DNA of 64,000 nucleotides from Dama dama (lineage: Eukaryota > Chordata > Mammalia > Artiodactyla > Cervidae). The stretch's first letter is position 1; every line of letters begins with the position of its first letter. A program made the translations under genes and the position numbers. The stretch spans positions 930,001-994,000 of the forward strand of contig NW_026870963.1 of NCBI RefSeq assembly GCF_033118175.1. The letters are read 5' to 3'. Positions 48,330-60,930 of this stretch are shown here, piece after piece. The notes beneath the pieces are model-generated. The model was given only the letters and a program-made list of their open reading frames with translations, was not told where the DNA came from and ran no database searches.

Positions 48330-49680
48330 GAAATACATGAGGAGCATGAAACGGTGTTCAAAAACATGCAGAGACTGAAAAGGTGTGAAAAATATGAAGA
48401 GCTTCAAAAAGTGTCAAAAATTAGATTAGCATGAAAGGGTCTGAAAAATAGGAGGAGCCTGAAGTGGTGTTGAAAAACATGAAGAGCCTGAAAAAGTGTG
48501 AAAAATATGAAGAGCTTCAAAAATATGAAAATTATGAAGAGCTTCAAAAGGTGTAAAAAATATGAACAGCTTCAAAAGGTGTCAAAAATGAGATGAGCAT
48601 GAAACGGTCTGAAAAATAGGAGGAGCATGAAGTGTTGTTGAAAAACATGAAGAGCCTGAAAAGTTGTGAAAAATATGAAGAGCTTCAAAAGGTGTGAAAA
48701 ATATGAAGAGCTTCAAATGTGTCAAAAAAGAGATGAGCATGAAACGGTCTGAAAATTAAGAGGAGCATGAAGTGGTGTTGAAAAAAAAGTAGAGGCTGAA
48801 AAGGTGTGAAATATATGAAGACCTTCAAAAGGTGTCAAAAATATGAGGAGAATGAAACGTTCTGAATAATAGGAGGAGCATGAAGCGGTGTTGAAAAACA
48901 TGAAGAGCCTGAAAACATGTGAAAAATATGAAGAGCTTCAAAAGGTGTGAAAAATATGAAGAGCTTCAAATGTGTCAAAAATGAGATGAGCATGAAACGG
49001 TCTGAAAAATAAGAGGAGCATGAAGTGGAGTTGAAAAAAAAGAAGAGCCTGAAAAGGTGTGAAATATATGAAGACCTTCAAAAGGTGTCAAAAATATGAG
49101 GAGCATGGAACGGTGTTGAAAAACATGAAGAGCCTGAAAAGGTGTGAAAAATATGAACAGCTTCAAAAAGTGTCAAAAATATGAGGAGCATGAAACGGTC
49201 TGAAAAATAGGAGGAGCATGAAGCGGTGTTGAAAAACATGAAGAGCGTGAAAACGTGTGAAAAATATGAAGAGCTTCAAAAGGTGTGAAAAACATGAAGA
49301 CTTTCAAATGTGTCAAAAATGAGATGAGCATGAAACGGTCTGAAAAATAGGAGGAGCATGAAGTGGTGTTGAAAAAAATGAAGAGCCTGAAAAGGTGTGA
49401 AATATATGAAGAGCTTCAAAAGGTGTCAAAAATATGAGGAGAACGAAACGGTGTGAAAAATACGAGGAGCATGATGTGGTGTTGAAAAACATGAAGAGCC
49501 TGAAAAGCTGTGAGAAATATGAAGAGCTTCAAAAGGTGTCAAAAATATGAGGAGCATGAAACGGTCTGAAAAATAGGAGGAGCATGAAGCGGTGTTCAAA
49601 AACATGAATAGCCTGAAAAGTTGTGAAAAATATGCAAAGCTTCGAATGGTGTCACAAATGAGATGAGGATGAAACGGTCT
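47668..49680 (+). repeat. Domain II 2,366-bp tandem repeat, left copy
   Basis: Recurs at 50034-52046 with an offset of 2,366 bp (47947 to 50313, 48975 to 51341, 49652 to 52018). The period is close to 21 monomers. The segment also matches about 43,300-45,150 at offset 4,394, so this arrangement exists at least three times in the domain. Boundaries are set where flanking variants change and are good to a few tens of bases. Confidence 0.84.
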
Positions 49681-50033
49681 GAAAAATAGGAGGTGCATTA
49701 AGCGGTGTTGAAAAACATGAAGAGCCTGAAAAGGTGTGAGAAATATGAAGAGCTTCAAAAGGTGTCAAAAATATGAGTAGCATGAAAAGGTCTGCAAAAA
49801 AGGAGGAGCATGAAGTGGTGTTGAAAAACATGAAGAGCTTGAAAAGGTGTGAAAAATATGAAAGCCTCAAAATGTGTCAAAAATATGAGGAGCATGAAAC
49901 GGTCTGAAAAATAGGAGGTGCATGAAGCGGTTTTGAAAAACATGAAGAGCCTGAAAAGGTGTGAGAAATATGAAGAGCTTCAAAAGGTGTCAAAACTATG
50001 AGTAGCATGAAAAGGTCTGCAAGAAAGAAGGAG

Positions 50034-52046
50034 CATGAAGCGGTGTTCAAAAACATGAAGAGCCTGAAAAGGTGTTAAAAATATGAAGAGCTTCAAAATG
50101 TGTCAAAATTATGACGAGCATGAAACCCTCTTAAAAATAGGAGGAGGATGAAGCGGTGTTCAAAAACATGAAGAGCCTGAAAATGTGTGCAAAATATGAA
50201 GAGCTTCACAAGGAGTGAAATACATGAGGAGCATGAAAAGGTGTTCAAAAACATGCAGAGACTTAAAAGGTGTGAAAAATATGAAGAGCTTCAAAAAGTG
50301 TCAAAAATTAGATTAGCATGAAAGGGTCTGAAAAATAGGAGGAGCCTGAAGAGGTGTTGAAAAACATGAAGAGCCTGAAAAAGTGTGAAAAATATGAAGA
50401 GCTTCAAAAATATGAAAATTATGAAGAGCTTCAAAAGGTGTGAAAAATATGAAGAGTTTCAAAAGGTGTGAAATACATGAGGAGCATGAAACGTTCTGAA
50501 ATATGGGAGGACCATGAAGCGGTGTTGAAAAACATGAAGAGCCTGAAAAGGTGTGAAAAATATGAAGAGCTTCAAAAGGTGTCAAAAATATGAGGTGCAT
50601 GAAATGGTCTGAAAAATAGGAGGAGCATGAAGCGGTGTTCAAAAACATGAAGAGCCTGAAAAGGTGTGAAAAATATGAAGAGCTTCAAAAGGTGTGAAAT
50701 ACATGAGGAGCATGAAACGGTGTTCAAAAACATGCAGAGACTGAAAAGGTGTGAAAAATATGAAGAGCTTCAAAAAGTGTCAAAAATTAGATTAGCATGA
50801 AAGGGTCTGAAAAATAGGAGGAGCCTGAAGTGGTGTTGAAAAACATGAAGAGCCTGAAAAAGTGTGAAAAATATGAAGAGCTTCAAAAATATGAAAATTA
50901 TGAAGAGCTTCAAAAGGTGTAAAAAATGTGAACAGCTTCAAAAGGTGTCAAAAATGAGATGAGCATGAAACGGTCTGAAAAATATGAGGAGCATGAAGTG
51001 TTGTTGAAAAACATGAAGAGCCTGAAAAGTTGTGAAAAATATGAAGAGCTTCAAAAGGTGTGAAAAATATGAAGAGCTTCAAATGTGTCAAAAAAGAGAT
51101 GAGCATGAAACGGTCTGAAAAATAAGAGGAGCATGAAGTGGTGTTGAAAAAAAAGTAGAGGCTGAAAAGGTGTGAAATATATGAAGACCTTCAAAAGGTG
51201 TCAAAAATATGAGGAGAATGAAACGTTCTGAATAATAGGAGGAGCATGAAGCGGTGTTGAAAAACATGAAGAGCCTGAAAACATGTGAAAAATATGAAGA
51301 GCTTCAAAAGGTGTGAAAAATATGAAGAGCTTCAAATGTGTCAAAAATGAGATGAGCATGAAACGGTCTGAAAAATAAGAGGAGCATGAAGTGGAGTTGA
51401 AAAAAAAGAAGAGCCTGAAAAGGTGTGAAATATATGAAGACCTTCAAAAGGTGTCAAAAATATGAGGAGCATGGAACGGTGTTGAAAAACATGAAGAGCG
51501 TGAAAAGGTGTGAAAAATATGAACAGCTTCAAAAAGTGTCAAAAATATGAGGAGCATGAAAAGGTCTGAATAATAGGAGGAGCATGAAGCGGTGTTGAAA
51601 AACATGAAGAGCCTGAAAACATGTGAAAAATATGAAGAGCTTCAAAAGGTGTGAAAAACATGAAGACTTTCAAATGTGTCAAAAATGAGATGAGCATGAA
51701 ACGGTCTGAAAAATAGGAGGAGCATGAAGTGGTGTTGAAAAAAATGAAGAGCCTGAAAAGGTGTGAAATATATGAAGAGCTTCAAAAGGTGTCAAAAATA
51801 TGAGGAGAACGAAACGGTGTGAAAAATACGAGGAGCATGAAGTGGCGTTGAAAAACATGAAGAGCCTGAAAAGCTGTGAGAAATATGAAGAGCTTCAAAA
51901 GGTGTCAAAAATATGAGGAGCATGAAACGGTCTGAAAAATAGGAGGAGCATGAAGCGGTGTTCAAAAACATGAAGAGCCTGAAAAGTTGTGAAAAATATG
52001 CAAAGCTTCGAATGGTGTCAAAAATGAGATGAGGATGAAACGGTCT
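50034..52046 (+). repeat. Domain II 2,366-bp tandem repeat, right copy
   Basis: Partner of 47668-49680. Part of it (about 50,220-51,530) is repeated again at about 54,530-55,830 with an offset of 4,306 bp. The shared variant GAGCGTG at about 51,497 and 55,803 ties those two together rather than to the 43-45 kb copy. Confidence 0.83.
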
Positions 52047-52076
52047 GAAAAATAGGAGGAGCATGAAGCAGTGTTG

Positions 52077-52733
52077 AAAAACATGAAGAGCCTGAAAAGG
52101 TGTGAGAAATAGAACGACTTCAAAAGGTGTGAAAAATATGAGGAGCCTGAAACGGTCTGAAAAATAGGAGGAGCATGAAGTGGTGTTGAAAAACATGAAG
52201 AGCCTGAAAAGGTGTGAAAAATATGAAGAGCTTCAAAAGGTGTCAAGAATATGAGGAGCATGAAACGGTCTGAAAAAGAGGAGGAGCATGAAGAAGCGTT
52301 CAAAAACATGAAGAGCCTGAAAAGGTGTGAAAAATATGAAGAGCTTCAAAAGGTGTCAAAATATGAGGAGCATGAAACGATCTGAAAAATAGGAGGATCA
52401 TGAAGCAGTGTTGAAAAACATGAAGAGCCTGAAAAGGTGGGGAAAATATGAAGAGCTTCAAAAGGTGTCAGAAATATGAGGAGTATGAAACGGTCTGAAA
52501 AATAGGAGGAGCATGAAGCGACGTTGAAAAATATGAAGTGTCTGAATAGGTGTGAAAAATATGAAGAGCTTCAAAAGTTGTCAAAAATATGAGGAGCATG
52601 AAACGGCCTGAAAAATAGGAGGAGCATGAAACGGTGATCAAAAACATGAAGAGACTGTAAAGGTGTGCAAAATATGAAGAGCTTCAAAATGTGTGAAATA
52701 CATGAGGAGCATGAAACGGTCTGAAAAATAGGA
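52077..52733 (+). repeat. Domain II segment B, first copy
   Basis: Recurs at 55791-56447 with an offset of 3,714 bp. Diagnostic variants are GAGAAATAGAACGACTTC (52104 and 55818, with a third occurrence near 56607), GAGGAGCATGAAGAAGCG, AAGCGACGTTG (about 52,518) and GTCTGAATAGGTG. Single-base differences such as TATGAAGAGC against TACGAAGAGC (about 52,447 and 56,161) show they are separate copies. Confidence 0.84.
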
Positions 52734-53705
52734 GAAGCATGAAGTGATGTTGAAAAACATGAAGAGCCTGAAAAGGTGTGAAAAATATGAAGAGCTTCAA
52801 AAGGTGTCAAAATATGAGGAGCATGAAACGATCTGAAAAATAGGAGGAGCATGAAGCGGTGTTGAAAACATGAAGAGACTGAAAAGGTGTGAAAAATATG
52901 AAGAGCTTAAAAAGGTGTCAAAAATATGAAGAGTATGAAACGGTCTGAAAAATACGAGGAGCATGAAGCGATGTTGAAAAACATGAAGAGTCTGAAAAGG
53001 TGTGAAAAATATGAAGACCTTCAAAACTTGTCAAAAATATGAGGAGCATGAAACGGTCTGAAAAATAGGAGGAGCATGAAACGGTGATCAAAAACCTGAA
53101 GAGCCTGAAAAGGTGTGAAAAATATGAAGAGCTTAAAAAGGTGTCAAAAATATCAGGAACATGAAATGATCTGAAAAATAGGAGGAACATGAAACGGTCT
53201 GAAAAATAGGAGGAGCATGAAGTGGTGTTCAAAAACATGAAGAGCCTAAAAGGTGTGAAAAATATGAAGAGCTTTAAAGGTGTGAAAATTATGAGGAGAA
53301 TGAAACCGTCTGAAAAATAGGAGGAGCATGACACGGTGTTGAAAAACTTGAAGAGCCTTAAAATGTGAGAAAAATATGAAGAGCTTTAAAGGTGTGAAAA
53401 ATATGAGGAGCATGAAACGGCCTGAAAAATAGGAGGAGCATGAAACGGTGTTCATAACATGAAGAGCCTGAAAAGGTGTGAAAAATATGAAGAGCTTCTA
53501 AAGGTGTGAAATACATGAGGAGGATGAAACGGGCTGAAAAATAGGAGAAGCATGAAGTGGTGTGGCAAAACATGAAGAGCCTGAAAAGGTGTGAAAAATA
53601 TGAAGAGCTTCAAAAGGTGTGAAATACATGAGGAGCAAGAAACTCTCTGAAAAACAGAAGGAGCATGAAGTGGTGTTCAAAAACATGAAGAGCCTGAACA
53701 GGTGT
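52734..53705 (+). repeat. Domain II monomers with distant similarity to the heterogeneous domain
   Basis: Ordinary monomers without a close partner in domain II. About 53,153-53,450 resembles 41,690-41,990: both carry ATATCAGGA, a repeated GAACATGAAACGGTCTG subrepeat, GAGCTTTAAAGGTG twice, GCATGACACGGTG and CCTTAAAATGTGAGAAAAA. The offset is about 11,463 bp, 397 bp more than that of segment A, so the interval to segment A is shorter here. Confidence 0.72.
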
Positions 53706-55815
53706 GAAAAATATGAAGAGCTTCAAAAGGTGTGAAACATATGAGGAGCATGAAACGGTCTGAAAAATAGGATTAGCATGAAGCGGTGTTCAAAAACATG
53801 ATGAGCCTGAAAATATGTGAAAAATATGAAAAGCTTCAAAAGGTGTCAAAAATGAGATGAGCATGAAACGGTCTGAAAAATAGGAGGTGCATTAAGCGGT
53901 GTTGAAAAACATTAAGAGCCTGAAAAAGTGTGAGAAATATGAAGAGCTTCAAAAGGTGTCAAAAATATGAGTAGCATGAAAAGGTCTGCAAAAAAGGAGG
54001 AGCATGAAGTGGTGTTGAAAAAAATGAAGAGCTTGAAAAGGTGTGAAAAATATGAAAGCCTCAAAAGGTGTCAAAAATATGAGGAGCATGAAACGGTCTG
54101 AAAAATAGGAGGTGCATGAAGCGGTGTTGAAAAACATGAAGAGCCTGAAAAGGTGTGAGAAATATGAAGAGCTTCAAAAGGTGTCAAAAATATGAGTAGC
54201 ATGAAAAGGTCTGCAAGAAATGAGGAGCATGAAGTGGTGTTGAAAAACATGAAGAGCTTGAAAAGGTGTGAAAAATATGAAAGCTTCAAAAGGTGTCAAA
54301 AATATGAGGAGCATGAAACGGTCTGAAAAATAGGAGGAGCATGAAGCGGTGTTCAAAAACATGAAGAGCCTGAAAAGGTGTGAAAAATATGAAGAGCTAC
54401 AAAATGTGTCAAAAATATGATGAGCATGAAACCCTCTTAAAAATAAGAGGAGAATGAAGTGGTGTTCAAAAACATGAAGAGCCTGAAAATGTGTGCAAAA
54501 TATGAAGAGCTTCACAAGGAGTGAAATACATGAGGAGCAAGAAAAGGTGTTCAAAAACATGCAGAGACTTAAAAGCTGTGAAAAATATGAAGAGCTTCAA
54601 AAAGTGTCAAATATTAGATTAGCATGAAAGGGTCTGAAAAATAGGAGGAGCCTGAAGAGGTGTTGAAAAACATGAAGAGCCTGAAAAAGTGTGAAAAATA
54701 TGAAGAGCTTCAAAAATATGAAAATTATGAAGAGCTTCAAAAGGTGTGAAAAATATGAAGAGTTTCAAAAGGTGTGAAATACATGAGGAGCATGAAACGT
54801 TCTGAAACATGGGAGGACCATGAAGCGGTGTTGAAAAACATGATGAGCCTGAAAAGGTGTGAAAAATATGAAGAGCTTCAAAAGGTGTCAAAAATATGAG
54901 GTGCATGAAATGGTCTGAAAAATAGGAGGAGCATGAAGCGGTGTTCAAAAACATGAAGAGCCTGAAAAGGTGTGAAAAATATGAAGAGCTTCAAAAGGTG
55001 TGAAATACATGAGGAGCATGAAACGGTGTTCAAAAACATGCAGAGACTGAAAAGGTGTGAAAAATATGAAGAGCTTCAAAAAGTGTCAAAAATTAGATTA
55101 GCATGAAAGGGTCTGAAAAATAGGAGGAGCCTGAAGTGGTGTTGAAAAACATGAAGAGCCTGAAAAAGTGTGAAAAATATGAAGAGCTTCAAAAATATGA
55201 AAATTATGAAGAGCTTCAAAAGGTGTAAAAAATATGAACAGCTTCAAAAGGTGTCAAAAATGAGATGAGCATGAAACGGTCTGAAAAATAGGAGGAGCAT
55301 GAAGTGTTGTTGAAAAACATGAAGAGCCTGAAAAGTTGTGAAAAATATGAAGAGCTTCAAAAGGTGTGAAAAATATGAAGAGCTTCAAATGTGTCAAAAA
55401 AGAGATGAGCATGAAACGGTCTGAAAAATAAGAGGAGCATGAAGTGGTGTTGAAAAAAAAGTAGAGGCTGAAAAGGTGTGAAATATATGAAGACCTTCAA
55501 AAGGTGTCAAAAATATGAGGAGAATGAAACGTTCTGAATAATAGGAGGAGCATGAAGCGGTGTTGAAAAACATGAAGAGCCTGAAAACATGTGAAAAATA
55601 TGAAGAGCTTCAAAAGGTGTGAAAAATATGAAGAGCTTCAAATGTGTCAAAAATGAGATGAGCATGAAACGGTCTGAAAAATAAGAGGAGCATGAAGTGG
55701 AGTTGAAAAAAAAGAAGAGCCTGAAAAGGTGTGAAATATATGAAGACCTTCAAAAGGTGTCAAAAATATGAGGAGCATGGAACGGTGTTGAAAAACATGA
55801 AGAGCGTGAAAAGGT
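53706..55815 (+). repeat. Domain II segment A, second copy
   Basis: Copy of 42640-44770 at offset 11,066 bp. It begins with the same ATAGGATTAGCATG and CATGATGAGCC variants and contains the 479-bp doublet at 54614/55093. Its last part carries the GAGCGTG variant of the 51.3-51.5 kb segment. It then runs directly into segment B (GAGAAATAGAACG at 55818), which marks a junction between two source segments near 55,803-55,818. Confidence 0.84.
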
Positions 55816-56447
55816 GTGAGAAATAGAACGACTTCAAAAGGTGTGAAAAATATGAGGAGCCTGAAACGGTCTGAAAAATAGGAGGAGCATGAAGTGGTGT
55901 TGAAAAACATGAAGAGCCTGAAAAGGTGTGAAAAATATGAAGAGCTTCAAAAGGTGTCAAGAATATGAGGAGCATGAAACGGTCTGAAAAAGAGGAGGAG
56001 CATGAAGAAGCGTTCAAAAACATGAAGAGCCTGAAAAGGTGTGAAAAATATGAAGAGCTTCAAAAGGTGTCAAAATATGAGGAGCATGAAACGATCTGAA
56101 AAATAGGAGGATCATGAAGCAGTGTTGAAAAACATGAAGAGCCTGAAAAGGTGGGGAAAATACGAAGAGCTTCAAAAGGTGTCAGAAATATGAGGAGTAT
56201 GAAACGGTCTGAAAAATAGGAGGAGCATGAAGCGACGTTGAAAAATATGAAGTGTCTGAATAGGTGTGAAAAATATGAAGAGCTTCAAAAGTTGTCAAAA
56301 ATATGAGGAGCATGAAACGGCCTGAAAAATAGGAGGAGCATGAAACGGTGATCAAAAACATGAAGAGACTGTAAAGGTGTGCAAAATATGAAGAGCTTCA
56401 AAATGTGTGAAATACATGAGGAGCATGAAACGGTCTGAAAAATAGGA
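55791..56447 (+). repeat. Domain II segment B, second copy
   Basis: Partner of 52077-52733. It is followed at about 56,450 by GAAGCGGTGTTC monomers resembling 51,950-52,190, including a third GAGAAATAGAACG variant at about 56,607. The region therefore contains a partial local duplication of the segment B start. Confidence 0.82.
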
Positions 56448-57519
56448 GGAGCATGAAGCGGTGTTCAAAAATATGAAGAGCCTGAAAAGTTGTGAAAAAT
56501 ATGCAAAGCTTCGAATGGTGTCATAAATGAGATGAGGATGAAACGGTCTGAAAAATAGGAGGAGCATGACGCAGTGTTGAAAAACATGAAGAGCCTGAAA
56601 AGGTGTGAGAAATAGAACGACTTCAAAAGGTGTGAAAAATATGAGGAGCCTGAAACGGTCTGAAAAATAGGAGGAGCATGAAGTGGTGTTGAAAAACATG
56701 AAGAGCCTGAAAAGGTGTGAAAAATATGAAGAGCTTCAAAAGGTGTCAAAAATATGAGTAGCATGAAAAGGTCTGCAAGAAAGGAGGAGCATGAAGTGGT
56801 GTTGAAAAACATGAAGAGCTTGAAAAGGTGTGAAAAATATGAAAGCTTCAAAAGGTGTCAAATATATGAGGAGCATGAAACGGTCTGAAAAATAGGAGGA
56901 GCATGAAGCGGTGTTCAAAAACATGAAGAGCCTGAAAAGGTGTGAAAAATATGAAGAGCTTCAAAATGTGTCAAAAATATGACGAGCATGAAACCCTCTT
57001 AAAAATAGGAGGAGGATGAAGCGGTGTTCAAAAACATGAAGAGCCTGAAAATGTGTGCAAAATATGAAGAGCTTCACAAGGAGTGAAATACATGAGGAGC
57101 ATGAAAAGGTGTTCAAAAACATGCAGAGACTTAAAAGGTGTGAAAAATATGAAGAGCTTCAAAAAGTGTCAAAAATTAGATTAGCATGAAAGGGTCTGAA
57201 AAATAGGAGGAGCCTGAAGAGGTGTTGAAAAACATGAAGAGCCTGAAAAAGTGTGAAAATTATGAAGAGCTTCAAAAATATGAAAATTATGAAGAGCTTC
57301 AAAAGGTGTGAAAAATATGAAGAGTTTCAAAAGGTGTGAAATACATGAGGAGCATGAAACGTTCTGAAACATGGGAGGACCATGAAGCGGTGTTGAAAAA
57401 CATGAAGAGTCTGAAAAGGTGTGAAAAGTATGAAGAGCTTCAAAAGGTGTCAAAAATATGAGGTGCATGAAATGGTCTGAAAAATAGGAGGAGCATGAAG
57501 CGGTGTTCAAAAACATGAA

Positions 57520-58452
57520 GAGCCTGAAAAGGTGTGAAAAATATGAAGAGCTTCAAAAGGTGTGAAATACATGAGGAGCATGAAACGGTGTTCAAAAACA
57601 TGCAGAGACTGAAAAGGTGTGAAAAATATGAAGAGCTTCAAAAAGTGTCAAGAATTAGATTAGCATGAAAGGGTCTGAAAAATAGGAGGAGCCTGAAGTG
57701 GTGTTGAAAAACATGAAGAGCCTGAAAAAGTGTGAAAAATATGAAGAGCTTCAAAAATATGAAAATTATGAAGAGCTTCAAAAGGTGTAAAAATATGAAC
57801 AGCTTCAAAAGGTGTCAAAAATGAGATGAGCATGAAACGGTCTGAAAAATAGGAGGAGCATGAAGTGTTGTTGAAAAACATGAAGAGCCTGAAAAGTTGT
57901 GAAAAATATGAAGAGCTTCAAAAGGTGTGAAAAATATGAAGAGCTTCAAATGTGTCAAAAAAGAGATGAGCATGAAACGGTCTGAAAAATAAGAGGAGCA
58001 TGAAGTGGTGTTGAAAAAAAAGTAGAGGCTGAAAAGGTGTGAAATATATGAAGACCTTCAAAAGGTGTCAAAAATATGAGGAGAATGAAACGTGCTGAAT
58101 AATAGGAGGAGCATGAAGCGGTGTTGAAAAACATGAAGAGCCTGAAAACATGTGAAAAATATGAAGAGCTTCAAAAGGTGTGAAAAATATGAAGAGCTTC
58201 AAATGTGTCAAAAATGAGATGAGCATGAAACGGTCTGAAAAAAAGAGGAACATGAAATGGAGTTGAAAAAAAAGAAGAGCCTGAAAAGGTGTGAAATATA
58301 TGAAGACCTTCAAAAGGTGTCAAAAATATGAGGAGCATGGAACGGTGTTGAAAAACATGAAGAGCCTGAAAAGGTGTGAAAAATATGAACAGCTTCAAAA
58401 AGTGTCAAAAATATGAGGAGCATGAAACGGTCTGAAAAATAGGAGGAGCATG
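57520..58452 (+). repeat. Domain II segment repeated at 60674-61607
   Basis: Matches 60674 to about 61,607 at an offset of 3,154 bp, rising to 3,155 after one missing A near 57,789 (GTGTAAAAATATG for GTGTAAAAAATATG). It contains the second-type marker block (57655; partner 60809). The first-type block upstream at 57176 has no partner at 60.3 kb, so the doublet is reduced to a single block in the right copy. Confidence 0.82.
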
Positions 58453-58829
58453 AAGTGGTGTTGAAAAAAATGAAGAGCCTGAAAAGGTGTGAAATATATG
58501 AAGAGTTTCAAAAGGTGTCAAAAATATGAGGAGAACGAAACGGTGTGAAAAATAGGAGGAGCATGAAGTGGTGTTGAAAAACATGAAGAGCCTGAAAAGC
58601 TGTGAGAAATATGAAGAGCTTCAAAAGGTGTCAAAAATATGAGGAGCATGAAACGGTCTGAAAAATAGGAGGAGCAAGAAGCGGTGTTCAAAAACATGAA
58701 GAGCCTGAAAAGTTGTGAAAAATATGCAAAGCTTCGAATGGTGTCAAAAATGAGATGAGGATGAAACGGTCTGAAAAATAGGAGGAGCATGAAGCAGTGT
58801 TGAAAAACATGAAGAGCCTGAAAAGGTGT

Positions 58830-59168
58830 GAAATATATGAAGAGTTTCAAAAGGTGTCAAAAATATGAGGAGAACGAAACGGTGTGAAAAATAGGAGGAG
58901 CATGAAGTGGTGTTGAAAAACATGAAGAGCCTGAAAAGGTGTGAAATATATGAAGAGTTTCAAAAGGTGTCAAAAATATGAGGAGAACGAAACGGTGTGA
59001 AAAATAGGAGGAGCATGAAGCAGTGTTGAAAAACATGAAGAGCCTGAAAAGGTGTGAAATATATGAAGAGTTTCAAAAGGTGTCAAAAATATGAGGAGAA
59101 CGAAACGGTGTGAAAAATAGGAGGAGCATGAAGTGGTGTTGAAAAACATGAAGAGCCTGAAAAGCTGT
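58830..59168 (+). repeat. Local run of three nearly identical 113-bp monomers
   Basis: GAAATATATGAAGAGTTTC begins at 58830, 58943 and 59056, exactly 113 bp apart. Each unit continues with GAGGAGAACGAAACGGTGTG and AATAGGAGGAGCATGAAG. They differ mainly by TGGTGTTG or CAGTGTTG in subrepeat 4. A related unit starts at 58491, three monomers upstream. The matching region at 62,126 has one such unit where this has three. The extra 226 bp explains why the offset to the right-hand copy changes from 3,296 (58518 to 61814) to 3,070 (59186 to 62256). Confidence 0.88.
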
Positions 59169-60930
59169 GAGAAATATGAAGAGCTTCAAAAGGTGTTAAA
59201 AATATGAGGAGCATGAAACGGTCTGAAAAATAGGAGGAGCATGAAACGGTGATCAAAAACATGAAGAGCCTGAAAAGGTGTGAAAAATATGAAGAGCTTC
59301 AAAATGTGTGAAATACATGAGGAGCATGAAACGGTCTGAAAAATAGGAGAAGCATGAAGTGATGTGGTAAAACATGAAGAGCCTGAAAAGGTGTGAAAAA
59401 TATGAAGAGCTTCAAAAGGTGTCAAAAATATGAGGAGCATGAAACTGACTGAAAAAGAGGAGGAGCATGAAGAAATGTTCAAAAACATGAAGAGCCTGAA
59501 AAGGTGTGAAAAATATGAAGAGCTTCAAAAGGTGTCAAAATATGAGGAGCATGAAACGATCTGAAAATTAGGAGGAGCATGAAGCGGTGTTGAAAACAAG
59601 AAGAGACTGAAAAGGTGTGAAAAATATGAAGACGTTCAAAAGGTGTGATATACATGAGGAGCATGAAACTCTCTGAAAAATAGGAGGAGCATGAAGTGCT
59701 GTTCAAAAACATGAAGAGCCTGAAAAGGTGAGAAAAATATGAAGAGCTTCAAAAGGTGTGAAAAATATGAGGAGCATGATACGGTAGAAAAAATAAGAGG
59801 AGCATGAAGCGGAGTTCAAAAACATGAAGAGCCTGAAAACGTGTGAAAAATATGAAGAGCCTCAAAACGTGTCAAAAATATGAGAAGTATGAAACCGTAT
59901 GATAAATAGCAGGAGCATGAAGCAGTTTTGAAAAACATGAAGAGTCTGAAATCGTGTGAAAAACATGAAGAGCTTCAAAAATGTGAAAAATATGAAGAGC
60001 TTCAAAAGGTGTAAAAAATATGAAGAGCCTCAAAAGGTGTCAAAAATTAGATGAGTAGGAAACGTTCTAAAAAATAGGAGGAGCAACAAGTAGTGTTGAA
60101 AAAAATGAAGAGCCTAAAAAGGTGTGAAAAATATGAAGAACTTCAAAAGGTGTGAAAAATATGAGGTGCATGATATGGTTTGAAAAATAGGACGTGCATG
60201 CATCGGTGTTGAAAAACATGAAGAGCCTGAAAAGTTGTGAAAAATATGAAGAGCTTCAAAAGGTGTCAAAAATACGAGGAGCATGAAACGGTCTGAAAAA
60301 TAGGAGGAGCATGAAGCGGTGTTCAAAAATATGAAGAGCCTGAAAAGGTGTGAAAAACATGAAGAGCTTCAAAAGGTGTCAAAAATATGAGGAGCATGAA
60401 ACGGTCTGAAAAATCGGAGGAGCATGAAGCGTTGTGGAAAAACATGAAGAGCCTGAAAAGGTGTGAGAAATATGAAGAGCTTCAAAACATGTCAAACATA
60501 TGAGTAGTATGGAATGGTCTGCAAAAAAGGAGGAGCATGAAGTGGTGTTGAAAAACATGAAGAGCCTGAAAAGGTGTGAAAAATATGAAAGCTTCAAAAG
60601 GTGTCAAAATTATGAGGAGCATGAAACGGTCTGAAAAATAGGAGGAGCATGAAGCGGTGTTGAAAATCATAAAGAGCCTGAAAAGGTGTGAAAAATATGA
60701 AGAGCTTCAAAAGGTGTGAAATACATGAGGAGCATGAAACGGTGTTCAAAAACATGCAGAGACTGAAAAGGTGTGAAAAATATGAAGAGCTTCAAAAAGT
60801 GTCAAAAATTAGATTAGCATGAAAGGGTCTGAAAAATAGGAGGAGCCTGAAGTGGTGTTGAAAAACATGAAGAGCCTGAAAAAGTGTGAAAAATATGAAG
60901 AGCTTCAAAAATATGAAAATTATGAAGAGC
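59003..60930 (+). repeat. Domain II 3,070-bp tandem repeat, left copy
   Basis: Matches 62073-64000 at an offset of 3,070 bp (59186 to 62256, 59479 to 62549, 60379 to 63449). Differences noticed are ACGGTCTG against ACGATCTG at about 59,335 and 62,405, GAGTAGG against GAGTATG at about 60,057, GCCTAAAAAGG against GCCTGAAAAGG at about 60,115, CATGCATCGG against CATGAAGCGG at about 60,189, and GAGCCTG against GAGGCTG at about 60,674. The copies are therefore older than those of domain I. Confidence 0.88.
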
